The position numbers and the translations under genes were made by a program. 64,000 nt of DNA from Pseudomonas mosselii (GTDB taxonomy: Bacteria > Pseudomonadota > Gammaproteobacteria > Pseudomonadales > Pseudomonadaceae), in contig NZ_VAUO01000013.1 of assembly GCF_005796105.1 (NCBI RefSeq), positions 1 to 64,000 on the forward strand. The letters run 5' to 3'. Numbering within the stretch: the first letter of the stretch is position 1; the number at the start of each line of letters is the position of its first letter. The notes under the pieces were generated by a model. The model saw only the letters and a list, made by a program, of their open reading frames with translations, searched no databases and had not been told where the DNA came from. Below, piece after piece: positions 1 to 7,740 of this stretch.

Positions 1-82
1 CCGGTCGTACACCGCGAACACCGGCGAAGCCGGTGCCATACACCGCGTCGCCTGTTTCGCGGGCAAGCCCGCTCCCACAGGG
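1..82. repeat. REP/REPIN element, cut by the window edge
   Basis: Contains the putida-type REP palindrome (cgcgggcaagcccgctccca, 58-77) and a second palindrome (caccggcgaagccggtg, 19-35). Read on the minus strand it matches the inner part of the repeats at 6410-6500 and 35690-35790. No gene lies in 83-142. Confidence 0.8.
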
Positions 83-142
83 AACTCGCCAGTTTTCAAA
101 TACTGAGCAAGACAGTTACTCCCACACAGGCAGCGGGCTGAA

Positions 143-394
143 TCAACGCCGCCTTTTCATGCCCAGTTCCATGTCATCGATCAACCCCTTGGCCAGGGCG
201 CTGAGCACGCGCGCCGAGCTGCCCGACAACACACAGCCCTCCATTTCAGCCTCGCAGGTCAGGTGACGAATGCAGCCCAGCAGCACCGACAGCTCGCCGA
301 AGGCATCCTCGAAAGGCACGCCTGGACGGATCTGGTACAACTCCAGGCATTCGGTGCGGCCGGCAGTGGCCCAGGTGATGGGCGGGGCGCTCAT
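143..394 (-). CDS. DUF3077 family protein
   Basis: Small soluble protein of 83 residues, resembling the Pseudomonas DUF3077 family. It has a central helical stretch (PFEDAFGELSVLLGCIRHL) and a basic C-terminus (KRRR). The start at 394 overlaps the stop of the DUF6124 gene by ATGA, so the two genes are probably translationally coupled. No catalytic motif, signal peptide or membrane segment is visible and its function is unknown. Such pairs recur in putida-group genomes from memory. A longer open frame running upstream to 754 has no family resemblance and crosses the DUF6124 gene, so it was not used. Confidence 0.75.
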   Translation of the reverse strand: MSAPPITWATAGRTECLELYQIRPGVPFEDAFGELSVLLGCIRHLTCEAEMEGCVLSGSSARVLSALAKGLIDDMELGMKRRR

Positions 395-618
395 GAGTCT
401 CCCCCTGGCTGGTAGCGGTTCAGGGCGCTGCACAGCTCGGCCAGATAAGTGCTGGCCAAGAGCAGGGTGTCGCGGTTCGGCCCAGGCTCGGCGCTGGCGT
501 GCAGGTCGAGGAGGTCGACCAGGCAGGTGGCCAGGCTGGCTCTTTCGGCGTCGAGTTGTGCTTGGGTCAGATAGGCGGCGGGAATGAAGCGGGGTGGATC
601 TGGGACAAGCTTTTTCAT
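391..618 (-). CDS. DUF6124 family protein
   Basis: 75-residue protein with the family's typical opening (KKLVPDPP) followed by a predicted helical pair rich in Leu and Ala. It shares an ATGA overlap with the downstream DUF3077 gene. A strong Shine-Dalgarno (AAGGAG, about 10 bases upstream) decides the start, but this site lies inside a six-base-pair stem, and the leader further upstream can fold in two alternative ways. Function unknown. The small size, pairing with another uncharacterised helical protein and elaborate leader suggest conditional expression, which is inference. Confidence 0.75.
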   Translation of the reverse strand: MKKLVPDPPRFIPAAYLTQAQLDAERASLATCLVDLLDLHASAEPGPNRDTLLLASTYLAELCSALNRYQPGGDS

Positions 619-623
619 GGTGG

Positions 624-647
624 AACTCCTTAGGCATGATTGGAGTT
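624..647 (-). promoter_or_regulatory. Hairpin enclosing the DUF6124 Shine-Dalgarno
   Basis: On the minus strand AACTCC (647-642) and GGAGTT (629-624) are perfectly complementary across a 12-base loop. The second arm is part of the AAGGAG ribosome-binding site of the DUF6124 gene. AGGA is also the core of an RsmA/CsrA site. That it regulates translation is inference. Confidence 0.5.
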
Positions 648-658
648 GCTACCTGATC

Positions 659-798
659 GTTCTCACAGGATTGGGTGGCAACCGTGCGAGGGGTGAGAAC
701 CCGGCCCCTAAGGATTGACCGGTCAGGACGAACCTGCCCCCGCACAGCTGCCATATAGCCGAGCGGCGATCGTTTAGGGGCGGCGGGTTCTCACACCC
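659..798 (-). promoter_or_regulatory. Leader with three copies of an 8-base motif that can pair in two ways
   Basis: A long imperfect inverted repeat has arms at 691-711 and 774-798 (they differ by two 2-base bulges). The 8-mer GTGAGAAC (minus sense) occurs at 794-787 and 666-659, and its complement GTTCTCAC at 700-693. The middle copy can therefore pair with either outer copy but not both. The block lies upstream of the DUF6124 start. The rest of the gap (799-1034) has AT-rich promoter-like DNA before the transferase gene (CATAAT, 978-983) and nothing else I recognise. Confidence 0.5.
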
Positions 799-1034
799 GG
801 TCACCAAATGTGGCGACCAGGTGAAATTATCCGTGTGGGATTTCCCCAGCAATGCGGCTGCTTCTGGCAAGCGCGTAGGATAGTTCCGAGGCGCGCCAGG
901 ACTGAAGCATTTGGTTTCAGCTTGGGAAATGTCCTACAGCTTGAGGGCGCCATCACGCCACACTCCCTCACAATCCGCATAATTTCCAAGCCTGGAGTAG
1001 ACTGTCCAGCCTCCGCATCCATAAGGAAGTCGTC

Positions 1035-1658
1035 ATGCTGAAGATCTGGGGTCGCAAGAATTCGAGCAACGTGCGCAAGGCGCTGTGGATCGCCCATGAA
1101 CTGGGTCTGGATTTCGAGTCCATCGACGCGGGCGGCGCCTTCGGCGTGGTCAACGAGCCGCACTACCGCGCGCGCAATCCCAACGGCCTGGTGCCGATGC
1201 TCGAAGACGGCGACCTGACCCTGTGGGAGTCCAACGCCATCGTGCGCTACCTGTGCGCCGAATACGGCGCCGAGCAGGGCTGGTACCTGGAAGACCCACG
1301 CCAGCGCGCCCTGGCCGACAAGTGGATGGACTGGACCACCTCAGCCTTCGCCGCGCCATTCCGTCCGCTGTTCTGGGGCCTGTTGCGCACCCCTGAGGAC
1401 CAGCGCGACTGGGTGGCGATCAACGCGGCGCACAAGCAGTGCGCGCAGTTGCTGGCGATGGCTGATGAAACCCTGGCCAAGCAGCCGTACCTGTCCGGTG
1501 ACCAGATCGGCATGGGCGACATCCCACTGGGGTGCTTCGCCTATGCCTGGTTCGAGATGCCCATCGAGCGTCCGGCGATGCACCACCTGCAAGCCTGGTA
1601 CGAACGCCTCAAGCAACGCCCGGCCTACCAGGCAGCGGTGATGACCGCCCTGACATGA
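1035..1658 (+). CDS. Glutathione S-transferase family protein
   Basis: 207-residue cytosolic protein of normal GST length. The N-terminal thioredoxin-like domain (1-80) carries SSNVRKA near residue 10 (probable catalytic Ser), NPNGLVPML with the conserved cis-proline near residue 55, and WESNAIVRYL, the ESxAI glutathione-binding motif, near 66-75. A helical C-terminal domain follows. It probably conjugates or reduces electrophiles with glutathione; the substrate cannot be read from sequence. It stands alone, transcribed in the same direction as the ABC genes but 133 bases from them. Confidence 0.92.
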   Translation: MLKIWGRKNSSNVRKALWIAHELGLDFESIDAGGAFGVVNEPHYRARNPNGLVPMLEDGDLTLWESNAIVRYLCAEYGAEQGWYLEDPRQRALADKWMDWTTSAFAAPFRPLFWGLLRTPEDQRDWVAINAAHKQCAQLLAMADETLAKQPYLSGDQIGMGDIPLGCFAYAWFEMPIERPAMHHLQAWYERLKQRPAYQAAVMTALT

Positions 1659-1661
1659 CGC

Positions 1662-1680
1662 CACTTCGATAGTCATTATC
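1662..1680 (+). promoter_or_regulatory. Weak Fur-box-like site
   Basis: I count 13 of 19 matches to the classic Fur consensus; the right half TCATTATC is perfect. It lies about 110 bases upstream of the ABC exporter genes. Low information; could be chance. Confidence 0.2.
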
Positions 1681-1791
1681 AATAGATGTGACTGTACTTG
1701 TACGGCCAGGCCTTGCACCATGGCCGTACTCACTGCGCCAGTGACTTCACCTGGCGTGTCCTGAACCTTTTGCATTGGTACGTGACCCGCT

Positions 1792-2724
1792 ATGAGTTCT
1801 GCCCTGTCCATCCGACAGCTGACCAAGACCTACGGCAACGGCTTCCAGGCCCTCAAGGGTATCGACCTGGATGTCGCCGAAGGTGACTTCTTCGCCTTGC
1901 TCGGCCCCAACGGCGCCGGCAAATCCACCACCATCGGCATCCTGTCCACCCTGGTGAACAAGACCAGCGGCACGGTCAACGTGTTCGGCCACGACCTGGA
2001 CCGCGAGCCTGCGGCGCTCAAGCGCTGCCTGGGCGTGGTGCCCCAGGAGTTCAACTTCAACCAGTTCGAGAAGGTGTTCGACATCGTCGTCACCCAGGCC
2101 GGCTACTACGGCATCCCACCCAAGGTGGCCAAGGCCCGCGCCGAGCAATACCTGACCCAACTGGGGCTGTGGGACAAGCGTGACGTGCCCTCGCGCGCGC
2201 TGTCTGGCGGCATGAAGCGCCGGCTGATGATCGCCCGTGCACTGATCCACGAACCGCGTCTGTTGATCCTCGACGAGCCGACTGCGGGGGTGGACATCGA
2301 GCTGCGCCGTTCGATGTGGAGCTTCCTCACCGAGCTTAACCAGAAAGGCATCACCATCATCCTCACCACCCATTACCTCGAAGAAGCCGAGCAGCTGTGC
2401 CGCAACATCGGCATCATCGACCACGGCACCATCGTCGAGAACACCAGCATGCGCCAACTGCTGGGCAAGCTGCACGTCGAGACCTTCGTGCTCGACCTCA
2501 AGCATGACCTGCCTGGCGCGCCGGTGCTGCAAGGCTACCCGTGCCGCCTGATCACCCCGCACACCCTGGAAGTGCAGGTGGACAAGGACATCGGCATCAC
2601 CGCGCTGTTCGGCCAACTGGCGCTGAACAACATCGAGGTGCAGAGCCTGCGTAACAAGACCAACCGACTCGAGGAGCTGTTCGTGTCCCTGGTGGAAAAG
2701 AACCTGTCGAAGGTGGCCGTATGA
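1792..2724 (+). CDS. ABC transporter ATP-binding protein, YadG-like
   Basis: 310 residues. Walker A GPNGAGKST at 38-46, signature LSGGMKRR near 138, Walker B LLILDEPTAGVD near 160, H-loop TTHYLEEAE near 190, then about 90 extra C-terminal residues as in DrrA/YadG-type exporters. It energises the permease encoded next, whose start overlaps its stop (ATGA). The substrate is unknown; the family exports drugs, lipids or polysaccharides. The pair looks like E. coli yadGH. Confidence 0.93.
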   Translation: MSSALSIRQLTKTYGNGFQALKGIDLDVAEGDFFALLGPNGAGKSTTIGILSTLVNKTSGTVNVFGHDLDREPAALKRCLGVVPQEFNFNQFEKVFDIVVTQAGYYGIPPKVAKARAEQYLTQLGLWDKRDVPSRALSGGMKRRLMIARALIHEPRLLILDEPTAGVDIELRRSMWSFLTELNQKGITIILTTHYLEEAEQLCRNIGIIDHGTIVENTSMRQLLGKLHVETFVLDLKHDLPGAPVLQGYPCRLITPHTLEVQVDKDIGITALFGQLALNNIEVQSLRNKTNRLEELFVSLVEKNLSKVAV

Positions 2725-3500
2725 GTGTGGAACTGCGCACCAACTGGGTCGCCCTGAACACCATCGTCTACCGCGAGGTGCGGCGCTTCCTGCGCATCTG
2801 GCCGCAGACCCTGCTGCCGCCTGCGATCACCATGGTGCTGTACTTCGTGATCTTCGGGAACCTGATCGGCCGGCAGATCGGCGACATGAACGGCTTCACC
2901 TACATGGAGTACATCGTGCCGGGGTTGATCATGATGTCGGTGATCACCAACTCCTACGGCAACGTGGTGTCGAGCTTCTTCGGCAGCAAGTTCCAGCGCT
3001 CGATTGAAGAGTTGATGGTCTCGCCTGTCTCGCCGCACACCATCCTGGTCGGCTATGTGCTTGGCGGCGTGCTGCGCGGGCTGGCAGTGGGGGTGATCGT
3101 GACCTTCCTGTCGCTGTTCTTCACTCACCTACAGGTGCATCACCTGGGCGTGACCGTGGTGGTGGTACTGCTAACCGCGACCATCTTCTCGCTGCTGGGC
3201 TTCGTCAATGCCGTGTTCGCGCGTAACTTCGACGACATTTCGATCATTCCGACCTTCGTGCTGACGCCTTTGACCTACCTGGGCGGGGTGTTCTACTCGA
3301 TCAACCTGCTGCCGCCGTTCTGGCAGACTGTGTCGCTCGCCAACCCCGTGCTGCACATGGTCAACTCGTTCCGCTACGGCATCCTAGGAGTGTCGGACAT
3401 CAGTATTGGCACGGCGATCAGCTTCATGCTGGTGGCCACCGCGGTGCTCTACGTGCTGTGCGTCCGCCTGCTGGTCAGCGGTCGTGGCATGCGTGCCTGA
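2721..3500 (+). CDS. ABC-2 type permease, YadH-like
   Basis: 259-residue inner-membrane protein with six likely membrane helices and the ABC-2 permease motif LTPLTYLGGVFYSINLLP near residues 180-197. Partner of the preceding ATPase, translationally coupled through ATGA. Its last 117 bases lie over the 3' end of the convergent DUF2062 gene. Substrate unknown. Confidence 0.93.
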   Translation: MSVELRTNWVALNTIVYREVRRFLRIWPQTLLPPAITMVLYFVIFGNLIGRQIGDMNGFTYMEYIVPGLIMMSVITNSYGNVVSSFFGSKFQRSIEELMVSPVSPHTILVGYVLGGVLRGLAVGVIVTFLSLFFTHLQVHHLGVTVVVVLLTATIFSLLGFVNAVFARNFDDISIIPTFVLTPLTYLGGVFYSINLLPPFWQTVSLANPVLHMVNSFRYGILGVSDISIGTAISFMLVATAVLYVLCVRLLVSGRGMRA

Positions 3501-4025
3501 GGCCTTTGCCGGCGCGCAGCGACACTGGCGCCGGCGCCACTGCCGGCCCACCCACCAGCGCCAGTAGAGGTGGGTGGTGAAGTAGGCGGCAACGCCCAGC
3601 ACCACCCCGCACACCACCGAGCCCAGCAGGAACGGTTGCCAGAGCGTTGCCAGCTGGTCGGTGACCCAGTCGACGGTGATTTCTTCGGGCAAGCTGCGCG
3701 GCGGCACCTGCATCAGCCAGGCGCCGGTCATGTAGGTAACGAAGAACACCGGCGGCATGGTCAGCGGGTTGGTCAACCACACCAGGCTGACGGCGATGGG
3801 CAGGTTGCCACGCACCGGAATTGCCAGCGCGGCGGCCAGCAGCATTTGCATGGGGATGGGAATCAGCGCGGCGAACAGGCCCACGCCCATGGCCCGTGCC
3901 ACCGAATGCCGGTTGAGGTGCCAGAGGTTCGGGTCGTGCAGCAGCTTGCCGAAGAAGCGTAACGACTTGTGTTCCCGGATGCTGGTCGGGTCCGGCATGT
4001 AGCGTTTGAACAGACGGCGCGGCAT
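3384..4025 (-). CDS. DUF2062 domain membrane protein with an antisense-derived tail
   Basis: 213 residues from the start at 4025, which has GGGAG five bases upstream; an upstream in-frame ATG at 4070 lacks such a site. The body (about residues 30-165) is the DUF2062 domain with hydrophobic segments around ALIPIPMQMLLAAALAI and a loop NPLTMPPVFFVTY. The last 39 or so residues are His/Asp/Gln-rich, look non-globular and are encoded entirely on the strand opposite yadH. Cellular role unknown; the family is common in Gram-negatives near comEC. Confidence 0.85.
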   Translation of the reverse strand: MPRRLFKRYMPDPTSIREHKSLRFFGKLLHDPNLWHLNRHSVARAMGVGLFAALIPIPMQMLLAAALAIPVRGNLPIAVSLVWLTNPLTMPPVFFVTYMTGAWLMQVPPRSLPEEITVDWVTDQLATLWQPFLLGSVVCGVVLGVAAYFTTHLYWRWWVGRQWRRRQCRCAPAKASGTHATTADQQADAQHVEHRGGHQHEADRRANTDVRHS

Positions 4026-4168
4026 GTGGGCTCCCGGCGGGTTTAAGGGGCTAAGTATGCCTCCATTCAACCTGCGCCTCGTTCAGAGTTTGTGACAATT
4101 GTTGAGCAAGCATTTCCCCAGGATCGGCTAAGCCTCACAGGCCTTATTCGCTTCTGGAGTGCTATCTC

Positions 4169-6364
4169 ATGCGCACAGGGATGCTTGCGCTGGTGCTCGG
4201 GCTGCTCAGCCTGCGTTTTCTACCTGCCTTGCCATCGGTCGGCTGGCTGATTGCTGCTGTTCTGCTGGCGCTGGCGTGCCTGCGCACTCGGCTGTGGCCA
4301 CTGGGCTGCTTCGCGCTGGGTCTGTGTTGGGCCTGTTGGTCTGCGCAGCAGGCGCTGGACGACCGCCTGGCACCGCCACTTGATGGTCGAACCTTGTGGC
4401 TGGAGGGGCGGGTGGTAGGGTTACCCGTGCAGACCGCCCAAGGGGTGCGCTTCGAACTCGAACACCCGGTAGCGCGACGTGCCGAACTGCCCCGGCGCAT
4501 GCAGTTGAGCTGGTTCGAAGGCCCTGAGTTGCGTGCAGGCGAGCGCTGGCGCCTGGCCGTCCACCTGCGCCACCCGCATGGCTTGCTCAACCCCCACGGC
4601 CCGGACCGTGAGGCTACGCTGTTGGCCAGGCGCATTGGCGCCACTGGGACGGTCAAGGCCGGTGAACGCGTGGGCGAGCCGGCCGTCAGTTGGCGAGACG
4701 GCATTCGCCAGCGCTTGCTGGCCACTGATGCGGGGGGCCGCGAGGCGGCCCTGGTGGCGCTGGTACTGGGCGATGGCGCAGGGTTGGCGCGCGAGGACTG
4801 GAACGCCCTGCAAGCCACCGGCACGGTGCACCTGCTGGTGATCTCGGGCCAGCACATCGGCTTGTTGGCGGGATTGGTCTATGCGCTGGTGGCCGCGCTT
4901 GCGCGGCTGGGCCTGTGGCCTGCGCGGCTAGCGTGGCTGCCTTGGGCGTGCACGCTCGGCATGGCGGCGGCGCTGGGCTATGGCTGGCTGGCGGGCTTCG
5001 GTGTACCGGTGCAGCGTGCCTGCCTGATGCTCGCGGTGGTGCTGTTGTGGCGCCTGCGTTTTCGGCATGTGGGGGCCGGCACGCCGTTGCTGCTGGCAAT
5101 GCTTGGGGTGTTGCTGATCGAGCCGTTGGCCAGCCTGTTGCCGGGGTTCTGGTTGTCGTTCGCAGCGGTGGCGGTGCTGGTGCTGTGCTTCTCGGCCCGA
5201 CTGGGCGCCTGGCGGCCCTGGCAGGCCTGGACGCGCGCGCAATGGGTAATTGCCGTGGGGCTGCTGCCCTTGTTGCTGGCGCTTGGTTTGCCGGTGAGCC
5301 TGAGCGCGCCGTTGGCCAACCTGGTGGCGGTGCCCTGGTTGAGCCTGGCCGTGTTGCCGTTAGCCTTGCTGGGTACCGCGCTGCTGCCGGTGGCATGGGC
5401 CGGGGAGGGTTTGCTGTGGCTGGCGGGCCTTTCGTTGCAAGGGCTGTTCGCGGTCTTGGGCTGGGCTGCGCAATGGCAACCTGCGTGGATACCCGAGCCG
5501 CTGCCGACGTGGGCTTGGCTGTTGGTATGCCTGGGGGCGCTGCTGGTGCTGCTGCCTGCAGGGGTGCCTTTGAGAATGCCGGGGGCAGTGATGCTGCTGG
5601 CGTTGTGGGCCCCGCGTGAGGCGGTGCCGCCTGGCCAGGTCGAAGTGTGGCTACTGGATGTTGGCCAGGGGCTTGCGGTGCTGCTGCGCACGCACCAGCA
5701 CAGCCTGTTGTATGACGCAGGGCCTGCGCGCGGCACTACCGACCTGGGCGAAACGGTGGTGCTGCCGACCTTGCGCAAGCTTGGCGTCAAGCAACTGGAC
5801 CTGCTGCTCATCAGCCACGCCCACGCCGACCACGCCGGGGGTGCCGATGCTATTCGCCGGGGCCTGCCGGTGTTGCGCGAACTGGGCGGCGAAGACACGG
5901 GAGGGGCGCTGTGTGCGCGCGGCGAGCGGTGGAACTGGGACGGTGTCGAGTTCGCGCTCTGGCATTGGCCGCAAGGACCTTCGAGCAACGAGCGCTCCTG
6001 CGTGCTCTGGGTCCAGGCCAACGGCGAGCGGTTGCTGCTGGCCGGCGACATCGAGGCGGGTGCCGAGCGGGCCTGGCTGGCCAGCACCGACGCCCCCCGA
6101 ATCGATTGGTTGCAGGCGCCGCACCATGGTAGCCGCACGTCATCGGGTGAGGCCTTGCTCAAGGCCACTGCGCCGCGTGGCGTATTGATCTCGCGCGGGC
6201 GCCACAACGGCTTCGGGCATCCCCATCCTCAGGTGCTCGAGCGTTATCGACGCCAGGGTGTGCAGGTGCATGACACGGCATTGCAGGGGGCGCTGCGCTT
6301 GCGCCTCGGGCGCCATGACGGGGTGATCGGGGAGCGCGCCGGGCACCGGTTCTGGCGGCCCTGA
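4169..6364 (+). CDS. comEC: ComEC/Rec2 family DNA-uptake channel protein
   Basis: 731 residues, full length for the family. Order: N-terminal membrane helices and DUF4131 region (1-170), polytopic Competence domain (about 200-480), and a C-terminal metallo-beta-lactamase-like domain (about 490-715) with LDVGQG, the metal-binding motif SHAHADH near 550, and HHGSRTSS. In competent bacteria ComEC carries one DNA strand across the inner membrane. A GGAG site precedes the ATG. Whether this strain is transformable cannot be judged from the window. Confidence 0.93.
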   Translation: MRTGMLALVLGLLSLRFLPALPSVGWLIAAVLLALACLRTRLWPLGCFALGLCWACWSAQQALDDRLAPPLDGRTLWLEGRVVGLPVQTAQGVRFELEHPVARRAELPRRMQLSWFEGPELRAGERWRLAVHLRHPHGLLNPHGPDREATLLARRIGATGTVKAGERVGEPAVSWRDGIRQRLLATDAGGREAALVALVLGDGAGLAREDWNALQATGTVHLLVISGQHIGLLAGLVYALVAALARLGLWPARLAWLPWACTLGMAAALGYGWLAGFGVPVQRACLMLAVVLLWRLRFRHVGAGTPLLLAMLGVLLIEPLASLLPGFWLSFAAVAVLVLCFSARLGAWRPWQAWTRAQWVIAVGLLPLLLALGLPVSLSAPLANLVAVPWLSLAVLPLALLGTALLPVAWAGEGLLWLAGLSLQGLFAVLGWAAQWQPAWIPEPLPTWAWLLVCLGALLVLLPAGVPLRMPGAVMLLALWAPREAVPPGQVEVWLLDVGQGLAVLLRTHQHSLLYDAGPARGTTDLGETVVLPTLRKLGVKQLDLLLISHAHADHAGGADAIRRGLPVLRELGGEDTGGALCARGERWNWDGVEFALWHWPQGPSSNERSCVLWVQANGERLLLAGDIEAGAERAWLASTDAPRIDWLQAPHHGSRTSSGEALLKATAPRGVLISRGRHNGFGHPHPQVLERYRRQGVQVHDTALQGALRLRLGRHDGVIGERAGHRFWRP

Positions 6365-6372
6365 TCGCGCTT

Positions 6373-6565
6373 CTATAGAACTGCACATAACTTGTTGATT
6401 TAGCGGAGATCTGTGGGAGCGGGTTTACCCGCGAAACAGGCGACTCGGTGTGTGGCACCGGCTTCGCCGGTGTTCGCGGGTAAACCCGCTCCCACAGGGT
6501 ACGCGGCGCGCTTGCAATTTCAGTTCTCTGCGCGACAGCGCAGCTCGGCAGGGCTGGGTGAACTC
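6373..6565 (+). repeat. Extended REPIN, copy A
   Basis: A 193-base element. The left flank (ctatagaactgcacataact, then tgttgatttagcggaga) leads into two inverted REP palindromes (6412-6500), and the right flank runs ctctgcgcgacagcgcag ... gggctgggtgaactc. The flanks as well as the core are shared with 35649-35857, so the repeat unit is longer than a plain REPIN. A partner without the core lies at 45471-45545. Confidence 0.8.
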
Positions 6566-6673
6566 TTACAGGGGGCTTGTGGTTTTTAGAGTTGCTGTTG
6601 CCTGACCTCCGGCAGATGAGCCCTCGGCGCGCCTATGGTAGAGTGGCGGCCTTTTTCCAGGGGGATGCTAACT

Positions 6674-7309
6674 GTGTGGGAATTGGTCAAGTCCGGTGGC
6701 TGGATGATGCTGCCGATCATCCTGAGTTCCATCGTTGCCATGGCGATCGTGGTCGAGCGCCTGTGGACCCTGCGTGCCAGTCGCGTCACCCCACCGCACC
6801 TGCTGGGCCAGGTGTGGATGTGGATCAAGGACAAGCAACTGACCAGTGACAAGCTCAAGGCCCTGCGCGCCGATTCTCCCCTCGGCGAAATTCTCGCCGC
6901 CGGCCTGGCCAATTCGCGTCACGGCCGCGAAATCATGAAAGAGTGCATCGAAGAGGCCGCCTCGCGGGTCATCCACGAACTGGAGCGCTACATCAGCACC
7001 CTTGGCACCATCGCCGCGATGGCTCCGCTGTTGGGCCTGCTGGGCACCGTGCTGGGCATGATCGACATCTTCAGTGCGTTCATGGGCTCGCAGATGACCG
7101 CCAACGCCGCTGTGCTCGCCGGTGGTATCTCCAAGGCCCTGGTGACTACCGCCGCTGGCCTGATGGTGGGCATCCCGGCGGTGTTCTTCCACCGCTTCCT
7201 GCTGCGCCGCATCGATGAGTTGGTGGTGGGCATGGAGCAGGAAGCGATCAAGCTGGTCGAAGTGCTGCAAGGCGACCGTGAGGTCGAAGTGGCCGGAGGC
7301 AAGGCGTGA
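6674..7309 (+). CDS. exbB: MotA/TolQ/ExbB proton-channel family protein
   Basis: 211 residues. GTG start at 6674 chosen because AGGGGG (6659-6664) is nine bases upstream; the in-frame ATG at 6665 directly abuts this site. Three membrane segments: IILSSIVAMAIVV near 15-27, GTIAAMAPLLGLLGTVLGMI near 110-130 and LVTTAAGLMVGIPAVFFH near 155-175. With ExbD it forms a proton-driven stator-like complex in the inner membrane. This lipid-A-linked copy is distinct from the tonB exbBD set; it may power envelope transport, which is inference from its place before lpxK. Confidence 0.92.
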   Translation: MWELVKSGGWMMLPIILSSIVAMAIVVERLWTLRASRVTPPHLLGQVWMWIKDKQLTSDKLKALRADSPLGEILAAGLANSRHGREIMKECIEEAASRVIHELERYISTLGTIAAMAPLLGLLGTVLGMIDIFSAFMGSQMTANAAVLAGGISKALVTTAAGLMVGIPAVFFHRFLLRRIDELVVGMEQEAIKLVEVLQGDREVEVAGGKA

Positions 7310-7740
7310 AGTTCCGGCGCAACCGTCAGCGTGAGAACGTCGACATCAACCTCGCGTCGCTGATCGACGTGGTGTTCGTGCTGCTGCTGTTCTTCGTGGT
7401 CACCACCACCTTTACCCGCGAAACCCAACTGCGCGTCGAGCTGCCCGAGGCGGCCAGCGCCACGCCGGGTCAGCCCGATGAAGGCAAGCTGATCGAGGTC
7501 ACCATCAGCGCGGATGGCGTGTACTCGGTGAACAACCACCTGTTGCCCAAAAGCGACCTGGACACCCTGACCGAGGCGATCGAGAAGGAATCCGGCGGTG
7601 ATGTGACGCTGCCGCTGGCTATCAGTGCCGACGGCAAGACCCCGCATCAGGCTGTGATCACCGCAATGGATGCGGCCGGCAAGCTCGGCTTCAGCAAGTT
7701 GCGCATGACCACCGTCGAGGCCGCGCAGGGTAATCCCTGA
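7306..7740 (+). CDS. exbD: ExbD/TolR family biopolymer transport protein
   Basis: 144 residues, GTG start overlapping the exbB stop (GTGA). Cytoplasmic Arg-rich N-terminus, a single membrane helix LIDVVFVLLLFFVVTTTF (about 18-35) containing the conserved Asp that carries protons, and a periplasmic domain. It forms the peptidoglycan- or partner-facing element of the ExbB complex. The stop overlaps the lpxK start (TGATG), so all three are probably translated as a unit. Confidence 0.93.
   Translation: MKFRRNRQRENVDINLASLIDVVFVLLLFFVVTTTFTRETQLRVELPEAASATPGQPDEGKLIEVTISADGVYSVNNHLLPKSDLDTLTEAIEKESGGDVTLPLAISADGKTPHQAVITAMDAAGKLGFSKLRMTTVEAAQGNP

Noticed and set aside
143..618. Toxin-antitoxin system
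   Set aside because: Size and coupling fit, but neither protein shows a toxin fold or DNA-binding motif, so the label is not supported.
395..754. N-terminal extension of the DUF3077 gene
   Set aside because: It overlaps DUF6124 in another frame, is Arg/Pro-rich and has no family match; the ATGA-coupled start at 394 is well supported.
6412..6500. Palindromic repeats considered as a CRISPR array
   Set aside because: Only one inverted pair, no regular spacer pattern and no cas genes; the sequence is a Pseudomonas REP.
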